Source: Ensifer sp. LC11
GTDB lineage: Bacteria > Pseudomonadota > Alphaproteobacteria > Rhizobiales > Rhizobiaceae
DNA: 64,000 bases
Reading direction: 5' to 3'
Assembly (NCBI RefSeq): GCF_001695835.1
Contig: NZ_MBSO01000020.1
Location: forward strand, 25,246 to 89,245
The notes under the pieces: generated by a model
Databases searched by the model: none
What the model saw: only the letters and a program-made list of their open reading frames with translations
What the model was told of the DNA's origin: nothing
Position numbers and translations under genes: made by a program
Shown: positions 63,948-64,000 of the stretch, in pieces
Layout of the letters: every line of letters begins with the position of its first letter
How positions within the stretch are numbered: position 1 is the first letter of the stretch

Positions 63948-64000
63948 AACCCAGTGAATCAAAAACCCCCGGCAAACGCCAGAGGTTTGTCAGCAGTCTG

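Larger units (their letters stand above)
62475..64000 (-). mobile_element. IS1182-family insertion sequence
   Basis: A transposase gene is flanked by inverted ends: CAGACCGCTGACAAACC at 62475-62491 on the plus strand and CAGACTGCTGACAAACC at the right end read on the minus strand (63984-64000). They match at 16 of 17 positions. The element therefore spans about 1,526 bases and its right tip coincides with the window end. It begins 51 bases after the chemoreceptor stop codon, leaving that gene intact. Target duplication cannot be checked because the right flank is outside. Confidence 0.9.

Overview
The window is a GC-rich chromosomal segment from a Rhizobiaceae alphaproteobacterium, most likely Ensifer/Sinorhizobium of the adhaerens type. 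Three things point there: a cobFGHIJKLM block with the gene order known from 'Pseudomonas denitrificans' (now placed in Ensifer), a fused phaAB-phaCDEFG antiporter operon, and short rhizobial intergenic repeats. The assignment rests on gene content and recalled family knowledge, not on a database search.

Layout. 1-3.4 kb: a cellulose-synthase-like glycosyltransferase cut by the window edge, a small exported DUF995 protein and a secreted GH26-type glycosidase, which look like an exopolysaccharide cassette. 3.5-9.9 kb: tyrosine/homogentisate catabolism (hppD, Lrp-type and MarR-type regulators, hmgA, a metallo-beta-lactamase-fold protein, a fumarylacetoacetase, maleylacetoacetate isomerase). 10.1-17.3 kb: purU, then a thiolase and the branched-chain 2-oxoacid dehydrogenase complex (E1a, E1b, E2, E3). 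17.8-22.6 kb: an FAD amine/amino-acid oxidase, a short ModE-like regulator and the modABC molybdate transporter with probable ModE half-sites. 22.7 kb: ung. 23.5-30.7 kb: the aerobic corrin-ring genes cobF, G, H, I, J, K, L and M, with cobK on the opposite strand and overlapping both neighbours. 30.8-36.8 kb: the Pha (Mrp-type) cation/proton antiporter.

37-44.7 kb: a CHASE-PAS-GGDEF-EAL c-di-GMP protein broken by a one-base frameshift, a DUF3008 mini-protein, a DNA ligase/exonuclease pair, a nucleoside hydrolase and an unknown membrane-anchored protein. 44.8-51 kb: lysS, gltX, an ArsR regulator, a VOC protein, TerC and an AraC/GyrI-like regulator. 51-56 kb: a TetR-regulated EmrAB-type efflux pair and a Tat-exported metallophosphoesterase. 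56-60.5 kb: a LacI-type regulator, xylB, an antisense SnoaL-like gene and xylA. 60.9-62.4 kb: a soluble globin-coupled chemoreceptor. 62.5-64.0 kb: an IS1182-family element whose two inverted ends are both visible; the right one coincides with the end of the window.

Most of the window is ordinary housekeeping and catabolic DNA. The points most worth following are the glycosyltransferase/GH26 cassette, the operator-like dyads beside almost every regulator gene, an FNR/FixK-like box ahead of the oxygen-dependent cobG, the cobJ/cobK/cobL overlap, the frameshifted EAL gene and two pairs of dispersed repeats. I found no CRISPR array, tRNA, rRNA, prophage or defence island.
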